A DNA stretch of 64,000 nucleotides from an uncultured Brachyspira sp. GTDB lineage: Bacteria > Spirochaetota > Brachyspiria > Brachyspirales > Brachyspiraceae. Under the pieces are notes generated by a model that saw only the letters and a list, made by a program, of their open reading frames with translations, made no database searches and was not told the origin of the DNA. The stretch lies in NCBI RefSeq assembly GCF_944388875.1, contig NZ_CALXKQ010000009.1, forward strand, positions 1 to 64,000. Direction: 5' to 3'. Made by a program: the position numbers and the translations under genes. Shown here piece after piece: positions 1 to 9,759 of the stretch. Every line of letters begins with the position of its first letter. The first letter of the stretch is position 1.

Positions 1-1020
1 GATTAGAAACTGTCAATAGATAAACCCTACACTTTTAAAAAAGCATATTTACATTCCAGTATGGTTAGATTAGAAACATGAGGTTTTTCTGTACATCTTA
101 TAATAATACTCGCATTTACATTCCAGTATGGTTAGATTAGAAACAATTATAATGAATGTATAACTGTTTATGAAATGATAGAATTTACATTCCAGTATGG
201 TTAGATTAGAAACTTCAAAAAATCTACGCATCCATACTAAAAACTGTCTATTTACATTCCAGTATGGTTAGATTAGAAACCCAATCTTTGCATGTTTGAT
301 ATTTTTTGTAATATCTATTTACATTCCAGTATGGTTAGATTAGAAACCCATATATATCCGTACATTTGTCTGTAAAAGTCTAAATTTACATTCCAGTATG
401 GTTAGATTAGAAACATACATCTTCCGTTCCTGGTTCTCCTATTAATTCTATATTTACATTCCAGTATGGTTAGATTAGAAACAAATCTGCTTCAATGTCT
501 CCTATTTCAGAGCCAATTATTTACATTCCAGTATGGTTAGATTAGAAACCCTCCAGACATCGCAAGACCTTGACCCAACAAATAAATTTACATTCCAGTA
601 TGGTTAGATTAGAAACTTATACTCCTCAAAATCAATGATGGTCTGAGAGACCATTTACATTCCAGTATGGTTAGATTAGAAACATTGATAGTACAAAGAT
701 AATATAATTTAAAATCAGTATTTACATTCCAGTATGGTTAGATTAGAAACATACGGACTTGCTAGACGCTTGGCTTCCTTCCACTAAATTTACATTCCAG
801 TATGGTTAGATTAGAAACTATTAAAAAATGTTGGCAAAAAGGTTTTGTTCACTTATTTACATTCCAGTATGGTTAGATTAGAAACATTTAGTATCTGTAA
901 CGCTAGGAACATCCTCACTAGAATTTACATTCCAGTATGGTTAGATTAGAAACTTTTCTTTCTTCATATCTTCAATTGGTTTTACATTCATTTACATTCC
1001 AGTATGGTTAGATTAGAAAC
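1..1020 (-). CRISPR. CRISPR array, type I-B repeats (left end cut by window)
   Basis: Fifteen complete identical 31-bp repeats plus a 10-bp partial one at bases 1-10. On the plus strand the repeat begins ATTTACATTCCAG and ends GATTAGAAAC. Full repeats start at 47, 114, 183, 250, 317, 384, 452, 519, 586, 653, 720, 788, 855, 923 and 990. The 15 spacers are 36-38 bp and all different. Read on the minus strand, the repeat starts GTTTCTAATC and ends GGAATGTAAAT. That end matches the type I-B repeats of Clostridioides difficile, where ATGTAAAT is the crRNA 5' handle. I therefore infer minus-strand transcription from a leader at 1021-1175, in the same direction as the cas operon. All repeats are intact, so no trailer end is visible; the array continues beyond base 1. 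Confidence 0.97.
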
Positions 1021-1175
1021 CCGTATATTTAAAACTATTTTATAATTTATACTGCAAAAATGATAAAATGCACAAATGCATAATGATAAAACAGTCAATA
1101 AATATATTTTTGTCAAAAATCATCTGTCGATAAAGCAGGATTTCATAATAATCATACATTGACGACACTTATATT
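1021..1175 (-). promoter_or_regulatory. probable CRISPR leader
   Basis: About 155 bp of very AT-rich non-coding DNA lies between the last repeat and the cas2 stop, which is the usual place for a leader when the array follows cas2. A TTGACA hexamer is present on the minus strand at 1116-1111, and TATAAA-like hexamers lie close to the first repeat, but I could not pair them with confident spacing. If the leader is here, the spacer at 954-989 is the newest. Confidence 0.6.
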
Positions 1176-1460
1176 CTATATAAAATTAGATGTTTTGTCA
1201 ATGCTTTCTTCTACCAAAAACTCTTTATCAAGCCATTTTTCATTACGGCTTTTAAAAACTATACAAGAATCTTTTTCTTTTCTTAAAATGTCAAAGAGCT
1301 TATTTTTTAATTCCAAATACTGCACTTTTGAGAGCTCTCCCTCAAAGACAGATTTTTGTATATGATTAAGATATGCCTTGCAAGTCTTAAAAACTGTTCT
1401 TGCAACTCTAGCACCATCTTCGTCATCTGTTTGTATATCATAAACTAATATTAAATACAT
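1176..1460 (-). CDS. cas2: CRISPR-associated endonuclease Cas2
   Basis: This is a 94-residue protein of normal Cas2 length. It starts with the family's first beta strand carrying the metal-binding aspartate (MYLILVYDIQ, D8), followed by the RVARTVFKTC helix and the QKSVFEGEL strand. Cas2 dimerises and bridges two Cas1 dimers to form the spacer integration complex. It is the last gene of the cas operon, 6 bases after cas1, and its 3' end faces the CRISPR leader. Confidence 0.96.
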   Translation of the reverse strand: MYLILVYDIQTDDEDGARVARTVFKTCKAYLNHIQKSVFEGELSKVQYLELKNKLFDILRKEKDSCIVFKSRNEKWLDKEFLVEESIDKTSNFI

Positions 1461-1466
1461 TGTTTC

Positions 1467-2459
1467 TTACCACCATATTACAAAAGGTTTATATTCTTTT
1501 TCATTAAGTAAATGTTTAGATATTTTATAAAGTTCTAATCTAATCAAATGTTTATACGATACATCTCTTTTCAAACTTCTATGATTTATAGTAGTGGTAA
1601 GTCTTTTTTCTAATTCTTCTATTATAATTTTTAATGACCTATCTTTAAGTCTTAAAAAATTACTATCTTTATCAAAATCATTTTCGCTTATCATCTTTTT
1701 ATTTAATAATGAAAAGATAAGTCTGTCAACTATTAATGGCTTAAAAATTTCAGCTGTATCAAGTGATAATGAAAATCTTTTTACAGAAGGCTCATGCAAA
1801 TAGCTTATAGTAGGGTTTAATTGTGTTTTATAAATCTCTGATAATACCTTTGTATAAAGCACAGAATTCAAAAAACTTATAAGTGAGTTTATCATATTAT
1901 CAGGCGGACGCTTTACTCTTTTTTCAAAATCTATTTCCTGATTAATAATTTTTTTCCAAGAGCTGTAATAAACCTTATGAATATTGCCTTCTATTCCCAT
2001 TATCTCATTAATATTATAATATAAATCTATACTTGATTTTAATTTTTCTATATTTTCTATTTCCTCTTTTAAATCACGTCCTCTATTATTATAGTATTTT
2101 AAATTTCTTAATATATTGTCAGAAGCTCCGTAAACAAATTTTTTAGCAAGCAATACTCTCTTATCATAATCACTGTAGTGCATAACCTGATGAACAAGCA
2201 AATCCCCAGAAACTAATTTTTCTCTAGGATAAAAACTTCCAGCATAAAACTCATAATAATTAAAAAAATGCACACATATACCAATCTGTGATAAAAAATT
2301 AAGAAGTTTGGTATTTATTGTAACTTCAGAAAAAATATATATATCATAAATTATCTGTATAGGTAAATCTCTTTTCTCGCCGTTTGACTTAATAAACTGA
2401 AGCGTATTATCTTTTCTTTTTAGCTCACCGCTTGAAAATAAATAATAAGATTTACTCAT
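1467..2459 (-). CDS. cas1: CRISPR-associated integrase Cas1 (type I-B)
   Basis: A 330-residue protein with the type I-B Cas1 layout: an N-terminal beta domain (SYYLFSSGEL) and a helical catalytic domain. The metal-binding residues are visible as E157 in MGIEGNI, H222 in YLHEP, and D234/E237 in LDTAEIFKP. Cas1 joins prespacers to the leader-proximal repeat together with Cas2. The gene lies 27 bases after cas4 and 6 bases before cas2, so the adaptation module cas4-cas1-cas2 is complete and uninterrupted. Confidence 0.97.
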   Translation of the reverse strand: MSKSYYLFSSGELKRKDNTLQFIKSNGEKRDLPIQIIYDIYIFSEVTINTKLLNFLSQIGICVHFFNYYEFYAGSFYPREKLVSGDLLVHQVMHYSDYDKRVLLAKKFVYGASDNILRNLKYYNNRGRDLKEEIENIEKLKSSIDLYYNINEIMGIEGNIHKVYYSSWKKIINQEIDFEKRVKRPPDNMINSLISFLNSVLYTKVLSEIYKTQLNPTISYLHEPSVKRFSLSLDTAEIFKPLIVDRLIFSLLNKKMISENDFDKDSNFLRLKDRSLKIIIEELEKRLTTTINHRSLKRDVSYKHLIRLELYKISKHLLNEKEYKPFVIWW

Positions 2460-2486
2460 AAAAATAACTCCGTTAATTTATATTTT

Positions 2487-2990
2487 TTATATATAACAAA
2501 ACTCATAATAAGCACATTTTTTACAAGAACTTTTATTAATAACTTCTGGTATATTTTCTTCTTTGATAATTTTATTTATAGTTTCAAGTCTTTCTACAAT
2601 TTTTTCATCATCTCCTTTATCAAGAAGTACTTCTTCTTTATATCTTTTTGACGGTATATTTAACTCTCCTTTTATATCATCAAATCCGTACTCCTTTAAT
2701 ATAAATAAATAATATTTTATTTGATTAATAGCCATTTGTTTTTCTTTATCTGATTTTTTTATTTCATGCACTACATTATTTTTTAAAAAGTCTATATTAA
2801 CTTTATTATCTATCATAAAATTATGTTTTTGATTAGCATAAGTATTTTCATCAATAAACTTTCCAATCTTTACAAGCTCGCTTTCACTCTCAAAGGATAA
2901 ATTATGATAAGAAAGCCAAACCTTTCTCATACATAAAAAACTATAAGAATAAATAGTACCTGTTACATAATTTATATTTTCTCTCATCAT
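2487..2990 (-). CDS. cas4: CRISPR-associated exonuclease Cas4
   Basis: A RecB-like Fe-S nuclease that trims prespacers and helps set PAM choice. The N-terminal Cys sits in FLCMRKVWLSYH and the C-terminal cluster cysteines in KSSCKKCAYYEFC, together giving the four Cas4 iron-sulfur ligands. The nuclease core includes the VHEIKKSDKE stretch. The open frame extends up to a TTG at 3032 inside cas3, with an AGGA a few bases before it. I prefer the tandem ATG codons at 2990/2987, just after the cas3 stop, because family members begin shortly before the VTGTIYSY strand. The start is uncertain. Confidence 0.92.
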   Translation of the reverse strand: MMRENINYVTGTIYSYSFLCMRKVWLSYHNLSFESESELVKIGKFIDENTYANQKHNFMIDNKVNIDFLKNNVVHEIKKSDKEKQMAINQIKYYLFILKEYGFDDIKGELNIPSKRYKEEVLLDKGDDEKIVERLETINKIIKEENIPEVINKSSCKKCAYYEFCYI

Positions 2991-2997
2991 AATAAAA

Positions 2998-5319
2998 CTA
3001 ATCCATAAGAATAGAATCATCTTTTTTATCAAGAAGTCCTAATTCCCCATTGTATTCTAATTCAACAATAAATATTTTATTTGCTTTGTTTTTATTTAAA
3101 TTTATTTCAATACCAGAATAATTTCTTATCTTTTTATAAGTTTTTATTGGTACTGTAAAACCAAGCAGTTCATTTTTTTTCTTTAATAATTTTTCATACA
3201 TATCTTTACTAAGTTTATCCATATTAATTAATTTTGTATACTCATCTATAATATTGTTTTCTTCATTTATCAAATCATTATAAATACTTAACGGCATAAC
3301 TGTAACATTATCTATTTTTCTAAAAAGTTTCTCGCAGTCGCCTTTATCTACAGAAGCAGGAGGAAGCTCTTTTATTTTTTTCAAAGTATCTTTTATTTGT
3401 TTTATATAATTACTGTCTTTTAGTATTTCTTCATCATAAACTTTATTAATAAAATCTTGTTTCTCTTCTTCAGTAAATATTTTATTATCATAATCTTTTA
3501 AAAACGTTTTTGAGTTATCATATATTTCTTTATCGTATACACTGCCGTATCCATCTTTAGTATCATAAATAAATATGTTAGGCTCATTTTTATTATAAGT
3601 TCTATTCCTGTAAACTCTTCCCATTCTCTGAAGCAAGCTGTCGGCTGAAGACATGTCAGTATGAAGCTCATCAAAATCTATATCCAAACTAGCCTCTACT
3701 ATTTGAGTAGAAATCCATATACCGTATTTTTCTTCTCTTTTTCTGTTATCATTTGGGGCAAAATTTTTTATATCATCTTCTTTTTGCTTTCTGTCTTTCA
3801 TTATAAATCTTGAGTGAAGAAGATTAATGTTTTTTATATTATGACCTTTTAAAATATTATAAACTTCCTGTGCATGTTTTACCGTATTGCATATTACAAG
3901 TACTTTTTTATTTTCAGCACTTTTTATTATATTATTATAATTTAAAATATCTTCATCAATGAACTTTATAAAATGCCTTTTTATACTTTCTCCCCTTTTG
4001 TCTTTTTTTAAAAATGCTTTTCTAGGCATCTCAAAATTAATACCATTTTCTTTCATAAGTTTTTTTACTATAGGAGGAAAAGTAGCAGTCATTATACAAA
4101 ACTTACCCCCTATATCATTTATCACTTTAAGACCGTAAATTATAAAAGCTATTATTTCTGGAGTGTATGATTGTATTTCATCAATAATTAATTTGCTGTA
4201 TTTCAAAGTAGCAGGAAAAATTTCTGTACCTAAAGATTTGAATACAAAATAAAAAAGCTGATCTATAGTACAAACAGTAAAAGGAAATGATAATTTTTTG
4301 CTTTTATTATATTTATCAAGAGCATCATCAATAGACAAATCATTATCAAGCATATCATTAATACTATCAGAATGTAGGAAAGTTATTTTTTCTTTATCAT
4401 AATAATTATTTTTTATTCTCTCATAAATAGCATTAATAGAAACTTTAAGCGGAAGAGTATAAAAAGTTTTTGATTTTTCAGTCCAAAGCAAAGCACCTTC
4501 AGTTTTACCAATGCCAGTAGAGGCAATAATAATAACATTTTTATCCTGATTATCCTGCATATATTTTTGGCATTCATTTATATCAGAATTCAACTTTTTA
4601 ATTTTATTTACAATATTTTCTTTAGGATCAAAAGGCTCAAGTTCCAAAGTATCAATACCTATTTGTTTTTTATTATATAAATAAGTACTTGCGGCATAGT
4701 CTAATTTATTAAGCATTCCTTTCACAACAATGAACTTAATCCAGAATTTATATACATATTTTGGTTTTAATTGAAATATGTTATTTATTATCTTGTTATT
4801 TATAAGGCCGTTAGATGAACAGTATTCAATTCCATAATTTTTACCATTAATTTTTAAATCATTTTCTATTATTTTTTCAAATATTTCACTGTCTTCTAAA
4901 TTGAATTCTCTATTATGATGATTGTATATTGAAGTTGTCAGTATTTCTAAATCATAATAATCAAAATTGTATTTTTTACTCAATTCATCTTCATTAATAA
5001 AACAGCAGCTTAGTATACCATGTGGAATGTTTTTTATGTTTTTATATTCTTTATAAAATTTTTCAAGATCTTTATTTTCTTCAAAATGCATATTGCTTTT
5101 TTTATACATATCTTTTTGAAATCTATAATTAATTTTTCCTAAATCATGCATTTCACAAGCAACTTTTATTAAATCAATTTCTTTTTGTTCAAATTTATTT
5201 TTATATTGTAATAAAAAATCTTCAAATAAATTTATTAGTTTTTTTGTATGTACTTCTAAAGATTCAGTATCATAGTAATTTTTTTTAGAAGATTTAGCTA
5301 AATATTCATTTTTATTCAT
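2998..5319 (-). CDS. cas3: CRISPR helicase-nuclease Cas3 (HD + SF2 helicase)
   Basis: A single 773-residue fusion of the two Cas3 halves. The N-terminal HD nuclease shows H24, H58-D59 (CEMHDLGK), H100 and H134/H135. The SF2 helicase shows Walker A as ASTGIGKT (266-273), a DEIQ box at 380-383 in place of DECH, and the TAT motif at 411-413. The C-terminal RecA domain ends with a QRMGRVYRNR arginine-finger motif. Cas3 is recruited by Cascade to unwind and shred target DNA. No catalytic residue is obviously missing. It lies 19 bases after cas5. Confidence 0.96.
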   Translation of the reverse strand: MNKNEYLAKSSKKNYYDTESLEVHTKKLINLFEDFLLQYKNKFEQKEIDLIKVACEMHDLGKINYRFQKDMYKKSNMHFEENKDLEKFYKEYKNIKNIPHGILSCCFINEDELSKKYNFDYYDLEILTTSIYNHHNREFNLEDSEIFEKIIENDLKINGKNYGIEYCSSNGLINNKIINNIFQLKPKYVYKFWIKFIVVKGMLNKLDYAASTYLYNKKQIGIDTLELEPFDPKENIVNKIKKLNSDINECQKYMQDNQDKNVIIIASTGIGKTEGALLWTEKSKTFYTLPLKVSINAIYERIKNNYYDKEKITFLHSDSINDMLDNDLSIDDALDKYNKSKKLSFPFTVCTIDQLFYFVFKSLGTEIFPATLKYSKLIIDEIQSYTPEIIAFIIYGLKVINDIGGKFCIMTATFPPIVKKLMKENGINFEMPRKAFLKKDKRGESIKRHFIKFIDEDILNYNNIIKSAENKKVLVICNTVKHAQEVYNILKGHNIKNINLLHSRFIMKDRKQKEDDIKNFAPNDNRKREEKYGIWISTQIVEASLDIDFDELHTDMSSADSLLQRMGRVYRNRTYNKNEPNIFIYDTKDGYGSVYDKEIYDNSKTFLKDYDNKIFTEEEKQDFINKVYDEEILKDSNYIKQIKDTLKKIKELPPASVDKGDCEKLFRKIDNVTVMPLSIYNDLINEENNIIDEYTKLINMDKLSKDMYEKLLKKKNELLGFTVPIKTYKKIRNYSGIEINLNKNKANKIFIVELEYNGELGLLDKKDDSILMD

Positions 5320-5338
5320 ATACTTAATCCCAAAAAAA

Positions 5339-6070
5339 TTATGCTAAAAATACTCCTGTATTTTCTTCATTATCTTTATATACATTTTTAGTAAATCTTA
5401 TCTTTTCAACTCTTCTTTTTATATATTTAACTTTTACTTTTTCTTTCCAATTTCTTATATCAGATGAAGTATCGAATACTTTATTAAGTAAATATACTGT
5501 TCCTGTTATGTTATCTTCTTCTCTAAAATATTCTAAAGGTATATATGCATCATAATTAATATTTACAGTATTAGTTTCTTCAAGTTCAATTTTTCTAATA
5601 TTCTTAATTTGTAATATATCTTCATGGCGTCCTAATGCCGGATATACATAAGGTTTTTCCAATCCATTGAAGATTCTTTCAAATAATTTTTCATTTTCTG
5701 GTACAATATGTATAAGTAGATTAACATCAATTAGTAATTCTGATATCCCAGTTCCTCTGATTAATCCAGTTTGTCTTTTTTCATTTTTGTTTAGAATGGC
5801 AAAGTATTCTCTGTCTCCTTCACATTTATCAGGAGTGAAAAAATATCTTGTATATAAATCTGTATTAATACTTTCACTTATACCCTGAATACTTATTTTC
5901 ATTGGCATATATTCACCATTTTTGCAATTACAAACTTTATGAATCATGCCAATTACACTTGAATATGGAGGAAGTTTAAAAGTTTCTTTGAAATCAAAAC
6001 TAGCAGGACGTCTATAATTAGGCATATTTTGATAACATTTAAATTTAATGGCTTTAGTTTTATTGCTCAT
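5339..6070 (-). CDS. cas5: Cascade subunit Cas5 (type I-B, Cas5t)
   Basis: RAMP-fold Cascade subunit that caps the 5' handle of the crRNA. The N-terminal IKFKCYQNMPNYRRP strand-loop and the FKLPPYSSVIGMIH segment are typical of Cas5 from Tneap-type I-B loci. I placed the start at ATG 6070, giving 243 residues, because a GAGGTGG ribosome site precedes it at good spacing; an in-frame GTG at 6091 would add seven residues. The start overlaps the cas7 stop by 11 bases, suggesting translational coupling. Confidence 0.93.
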   Translation of the reverse strand: MSNKTKAIKFKCYQNMPNYRRPASFDFKETFKLPPYSSVIGMIHKVCNCKNGEYMPMKISIQGISESINTDLYTRYFFTPDKCEGDREYFAILNKNEKRQTGLIRGTGISELLIDVNLLIHIVPENEKLFERIFNGLEKPYVYPALGRHEDILQIKNIRKIELEETNTVNINYDAYIPLEYFREEDNITGTVYLLNKVFDTSSDIRNWKEKVKVKYIKRRVEKIRFTKNVYKDNEENTGVFLA

Positions 6071-6980
6071 AATATCTATCCACCTCTTCACATAAATATT
6101 TAATTACATCCGCTACACTTCCAGCATTTAAATCTTTTAGATCTTCTTTTATTTCTTCAGTGTTTGAAAATATTGAATCTATTATCCCCCATCTTGTTTT
6201 ATTTTTTATTTCTTTTTCATCAAGATTTAAAACATCTTTTATAGTTTTTATTTCCAAATTATTTTTATTAACTTTTAATCTGTTTTCAAAGAAAGGATTT
6301 TTTATATTATAAACTCCTCCTATGATGAATACAGGACTTAAATTTTCTCTTCTTCCCCTTATATCTCTGTATAAGAACTTTAATACATTTAATAAATCTT
6401 TAACTCTTTTCGCTTTTTCTTTATTATCTATTTTTATTTCTTCTATATCTGGTTCTTTACCTTTATTAATTTTTTTTACTACTTTATCAATACCAACTTT
6501 ATCCAAATCTATAGTTACGGTATATGCATAATATGATCTATGTATTTCACTTTGTACAAGCTCGTTTTTTAAATTATTTCTGTTAGCAATTCCCATATTA
6601 TTTAAAAAATCTAAATCAGAGTTGTAACTTTCTAAAGCAACGGCATTGCTTAACCTTACAACTGCATTCCTTGTATTAGAAGTTTTATTAATACTATTAT
6701 CTCCAGTTTTCATATATCCGAACAAATCTATCTCAGGATAATCTTTTATAGAAGTATCTTTTTCAAATTGAGCAACAGTATTTTTATCAGATGTAGGAGT
6801 ATTATCCCATTTTAATTGTTCTATTATGTTATATCTTAATGCCTGTCTTGATATATAGCTGTAGCTGTTTCCGTCTCCTCTGCTTAATCTTTTTAATGCT
6901 GAAAAGTTATTAGCACCTTCTCCGTAATTTGCACTTTGTGCATCAAAAATAATACTTAATGTTAATCCTTTATTTTCCAT
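6060..6980 (-). CDS. cas7: Cascade backbone subunit Cas7 (Cst2/DevR family)
   Basis: A 306-residue RAMP protein forming the helical backbone along the crRNA. The N-terminus matches the Cst2/DevR subfamily: LTLSIIFDAQSANYGEG, then RLSRGDGNSYSYISRQALRY. This subfamily defines the Tneap variant of type I-B. The gene overlaps the cas8 stop by one base and the cas5 start by 11 bases, as expected for subunits made in fixed ratios. It spans the usual length and looks intact. Confidence 0.95.
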   Translation of the reverse strand: MENKGLTLSIIFDAQSANYGEGANNFSALKRLSRGDGNSYSYISRQALRYNIIEQLKWDNTPTSDKNTVAQFEKDTSIKDYPEIDLFGYMKTGDNSINKTSNTRNAVVRLSNAVALESYNSDLDFLNNMGIANRNNLKNELVQSEIHRSYYAYTVTIDLDKVGIDKVVKKINKGKEPDIEEIKIDNKEKAKRVKDLLNVLKFLYRDIRGRRENLSPVFIIGGVYNIKNPFFENRLKVNKNNLEIKTIKDVLNLDEKEIKNKTRWGIIDSIFSNTEEIKEDLKDLNAGSVADVIKYLCEEVDRYYEQ

Positions 6981-8734
6981 TATTCTTCTCCTTCATTATT
7001 ATTTTCTTGATTTTCTGTTTTATCATAAAAAGCTCCTTTAAGACCAAAAATATAAGCATTTCCTATATTTTTGAAATCTTCATCGCTTATAAAAATTCTT
7101 CCTAATATATTTGGTATTGGTAAATTAAGACCAGTATAAAGTCTTGCTATATTAGTAGAAAATAAATCTCTGTTTGATGTGTTTACAGCATTTATTAATT
7201 TATATACTAATCCTCTTAATTTATTATCAGCCTCTTCATTATTTTTTTTATCATCGGTTTCTTCATTACTGTTTTTCTTAATTAGCTCTTTTCTAACATC
7301 ATACCCTGATTTACAGGCTATGTGTGCATAATTAATTTTTTCACTCATATTATTCTCCTTTAAAGTTTCTTTTGCTATTTGTATTTTTAATATATTAAAT
7401 ATTGTATTTATGGAATAAAATATTTTGTTATTATTCCCTTCATGTTTGTTATCAATATTTTTTAGCAATGTTAATATTAAACTATATTGATTTCTATTAT
7501 TTAAAATATTTTCTATGCATTCTTTATAAATATTAAATGATTCATCTTTGCCGTATTTAAAATAGCTTTTTGATATTTTGCTTAAATATTTATCACAACT
7601 TTTTATGATTTTTAATGTGTCTTTTGAAATTGTATTAAATGAATATTTTGTATTATCTCTTATTATTACCTGTATAGAGTCAAGTTCTTTAGTTTTTAAT
7701 TCTAAGGCTCTGTTAATCATTGTATTATACGCTATGTAATTAGTATTGTTATCTTCTTCTTCTTTTAAAGGACTGTTCATAGATATTAAAGACTCTATGC
7801 TGTCATTATCATTTATAAATACCATTATATTTTTAATATTTATAAAACCTATAGGGACACATGAATAAATCATATAGCATATAGGACAAATAAATACATC
7901 AGAATTACAATTCCAATAAACAGAGCCTTTTCTTCCTTCTGCAATTCCAACATCTATTAAAAAAGCCATATCTAAATCTTTATTAGTATTTAAATTACAT
8001 ATTAGGCATTTATCTTTATAATTGTTTTTATTATCTAATTGAATTATATATTCTTTAATTTTAATAAAGTAGTCATTTATTGGTTTTATCAAATCTATAT
8101 TTTTTTGTATGTAATGTCCATTAATTGAAGGATTATATCTTAAAAAATATATATTGTTAAATATAAGACTGAATTTATCGTAAAATATATTTCCAATATA
8201 TAAATAATATTTTAATTTTTCATTATTATTTATGTATGAAATTATTTCTTTAAAATTATTTTCTTTATTGTTTTTATCAGATTGATAGTTTGATAATAAT
8301 TCTTTTATTTTATCATCTTCTAATGTATCAGATATTGTAATTAGTGTTGTTCTTTTTAGAAAATTATCATATTTTTTTATACTTTCTGAATCTGTTTTAT
8401 TTGTATTTAACATTTTATATAAAATAGTATTTTTATAAAATTTGTTATATACGGTTTTTAAATAGTATTTTGCAAAATCTAAATTTAATAAAAATTTTTT
8501 ATTAACATATAAAGTTTGCCCTTCATAATAAAAATCTTTTTTTTCATCTAAACTTGCCCCTTTGTTAGCTTTATGGTTTTCTTTTAATTCTTCCAACACT
8601 TCAATAAAACCTATAACACCTGCATTAAAAAGAAAAGTGTCAAGATTAATTTCAAAATATTCGTTTTCAAGGTTATTGTTTTGATTATCTTCTAAATTTA
8701 ATTCATGCTGACTAGATTTTTTTGTTTTTGTCAT
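6980..8734 (-). CDS. cas8b: Cascade large subunit Cas8 (Cas8b1/Cst1-like)
   Basis: A 584-residue large subunit that would read the PAM and start R-loop formation. The best landmark is a zinc-finger-like pair, CLIC at 243-246 and CPIC at 283-286, as found in Cst1. The rest is Asn/Lys-rich and poorly conserved, normal for Cas8. Position between cas6 and cas7 (Cst2) fixes the identity. I am sure it is the large subunit and fairly sure of the Cst1 subfamily. Confidence 0.88.
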   Translation of the reverse strand: MTKTKKSSQHELNLEDNQNNNLENEYFEINLDTFLFNAGVIGFIEVLEELKENHKANKGASLDEKKDFYYEGQTLYVNKKFLLNLDFAKYYLKTVYNKFYKNTILYKMLNTNKTDSESIKKYDNFLKRTTLITISDTLEDDKIKELLSNYQSDKNNKENNFKEIISYINNNEKLKYYLYIGNIFYDKFSLIFNNIYFLRYNPSINGHYIQKNIDLIKPINDYFIKIKEYIIQLDNKNNYKDKCLICNLNTNKDLDMAFLIDVGIAEGRKGSVYWNCNSDVFICPICYMIYSCVPIGFINIKNIMVFINDNDSIESLISMNSPLKEEEDNNTNYIAYNTMINRALELKTKELDSIQVIIRDNTKYSFNTISKDTLKIIKSCDKYLSKISKSYFKYGKDESFNIYKECIENILNNRNQYSLILTLLKNIDNKHEGNNNKIFYSINTIFNILKIQIAKETLKENNMSEKINYAHIACKSGYDVRKELIKKNSNEETDDKKNNEEADNKLRGLVYKLINAVNTSNRDLFSTNIARLYTGLNLPIPNILGRIFISDEDFKNIGNAYIFGLKGAFYDKTENQENNNEGEE

Positions 8735-8756
8735 AATAAAAATTCCTTAAAAAATA

Positions 8757-9515
8757 TTATAAAACTTCAAATAGTCCGAAACCCTCGCTTCTTCTGCTGC
8801 CTATACCTGTTTTGTAAAGATTGTTTAATAGGTTAATGTCGCCTTCCAAACAGAATTTGCCGTAAGAAACATTTATTAAAAATTCTTTGAAAGGCACTGC
8901 TGTAGTTTTTGATTCTTCATGTATGATATTACCGTTACCATCTGTTAGATTTAATGGTATTAGTTTTATTTGAGAGCTTTCAAAATCAAACTCTTTTGCA
9001 AGCCTTTCTATTGATTGATTTAGAATGTCATTAAAATTATTATCTTTAAATGTTAAATATATATCTTTATTTGTTTCTCTGTTATGACTGCGTAATACTA
9101 ATGGGCTTAAAAATTTTATCAATATTTTATTTTGTTTTATAGGCTTTTCATTTTGCATGGTTATTTTTTTTAATGTCATAATCATTTGGCTTTTTGTATT
9201 TTCATCTTTAGGATATCTTTTATTAATTGTGCTATTAAATGAATTATAAAGCTCTATAAATAATTGATTATCAAATATAGAAAAAGTTACATTTATATAT
9301 CTGCTTGAAAGTTCTATATTATCATCATTAATTTTAGCATCAGGCAAAAATACTCCGAATGTAAATGCTTTCATTTTTGTGTTATCTTTGTAAAGTGAAT
9401 TGTAAGTATTTTGAGAATAATTTTTTAAAGCATCTTTAATGAAACTCATAATAGTTAATCTATATTCTTTATTTATTATATTATTTTCAAGTTCAAAATT
9501 AAGATTGATACGCAT
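8757..9515 (-). CDS. cas6: CRISPR RNA endonuclease Cas6
   Basis: A 252-residue RAMP endonuclease that cuts the pre-crRNA at each repeat. It ends in the Cas6 glycine-rich loop, GIGSRRSEGFGLFEVL. The N-terminal half holds the first ferredoxin-like fold (MRINLNFELE, then KMKAFTFGVFLPDA). It is the first gene of the operon, 22 bases before cas8 and downstream of a strong promoter. The catalytic His cannot be placed from sequence alone. Confidence 0.93.
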   Translation of the reverse strand: MRINLNFELENNIINKEYRLTIMSFIKDALKNYSQNTYNSLYKDNTKMKAFTFGVFLPDAKINDDNIELSSRYINVTFSIFDNQLFIELYNSFNSTINKRYPKDENTKSQMIMTLKKITMQNEKPIKQNKILIKFLSPLVLRSHNRETNKDIYLTFKDNNFNDILNQSIERLAKEFDFESSQIKLIPLNLTDGNGNIIHEESKTTAVPFKEFLINVSYGKFCLEGDINLLNNLYKTGIGSRRSEGFGLFEVL

Positions 9516-9607
9516 ACAAATATCCTTAAAGTTTTTGTTATTTTAGCGGATAGAGTATTTTTGGAGATATTAGAATATGAATTACCGCTTGATAAATATT
9601 ATTAACT

Positions 9608-9636
9608 AATATAGTAAAAATAGATAGTATTGTCAA
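9608..9636 (-). promoter_or_regulatory. cas operon promoter
   Basis: On the minus strand TTGACA (9636-9631), a 17-base spacer and TATATT (9613-9608) form a near-consensus sigma-70 promoter. Transcription would start near 9601, giving an ~85-base leader before cas6. All eight cas genes lie downstream with gaps below 30 bases or overlaps, so one transcript is likely. Confidence 0.82.
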
Positions 9637-9759
9637 TAAAAATTACAATTTTTCATAAAAAAATATAGTATAAATATTTATTATGCTTTTTTGAAGTTAA
9701 GTATTATATTTTATTATGATATATAATAAGCAATATATAGTTCTTAATTTAATAAAATA

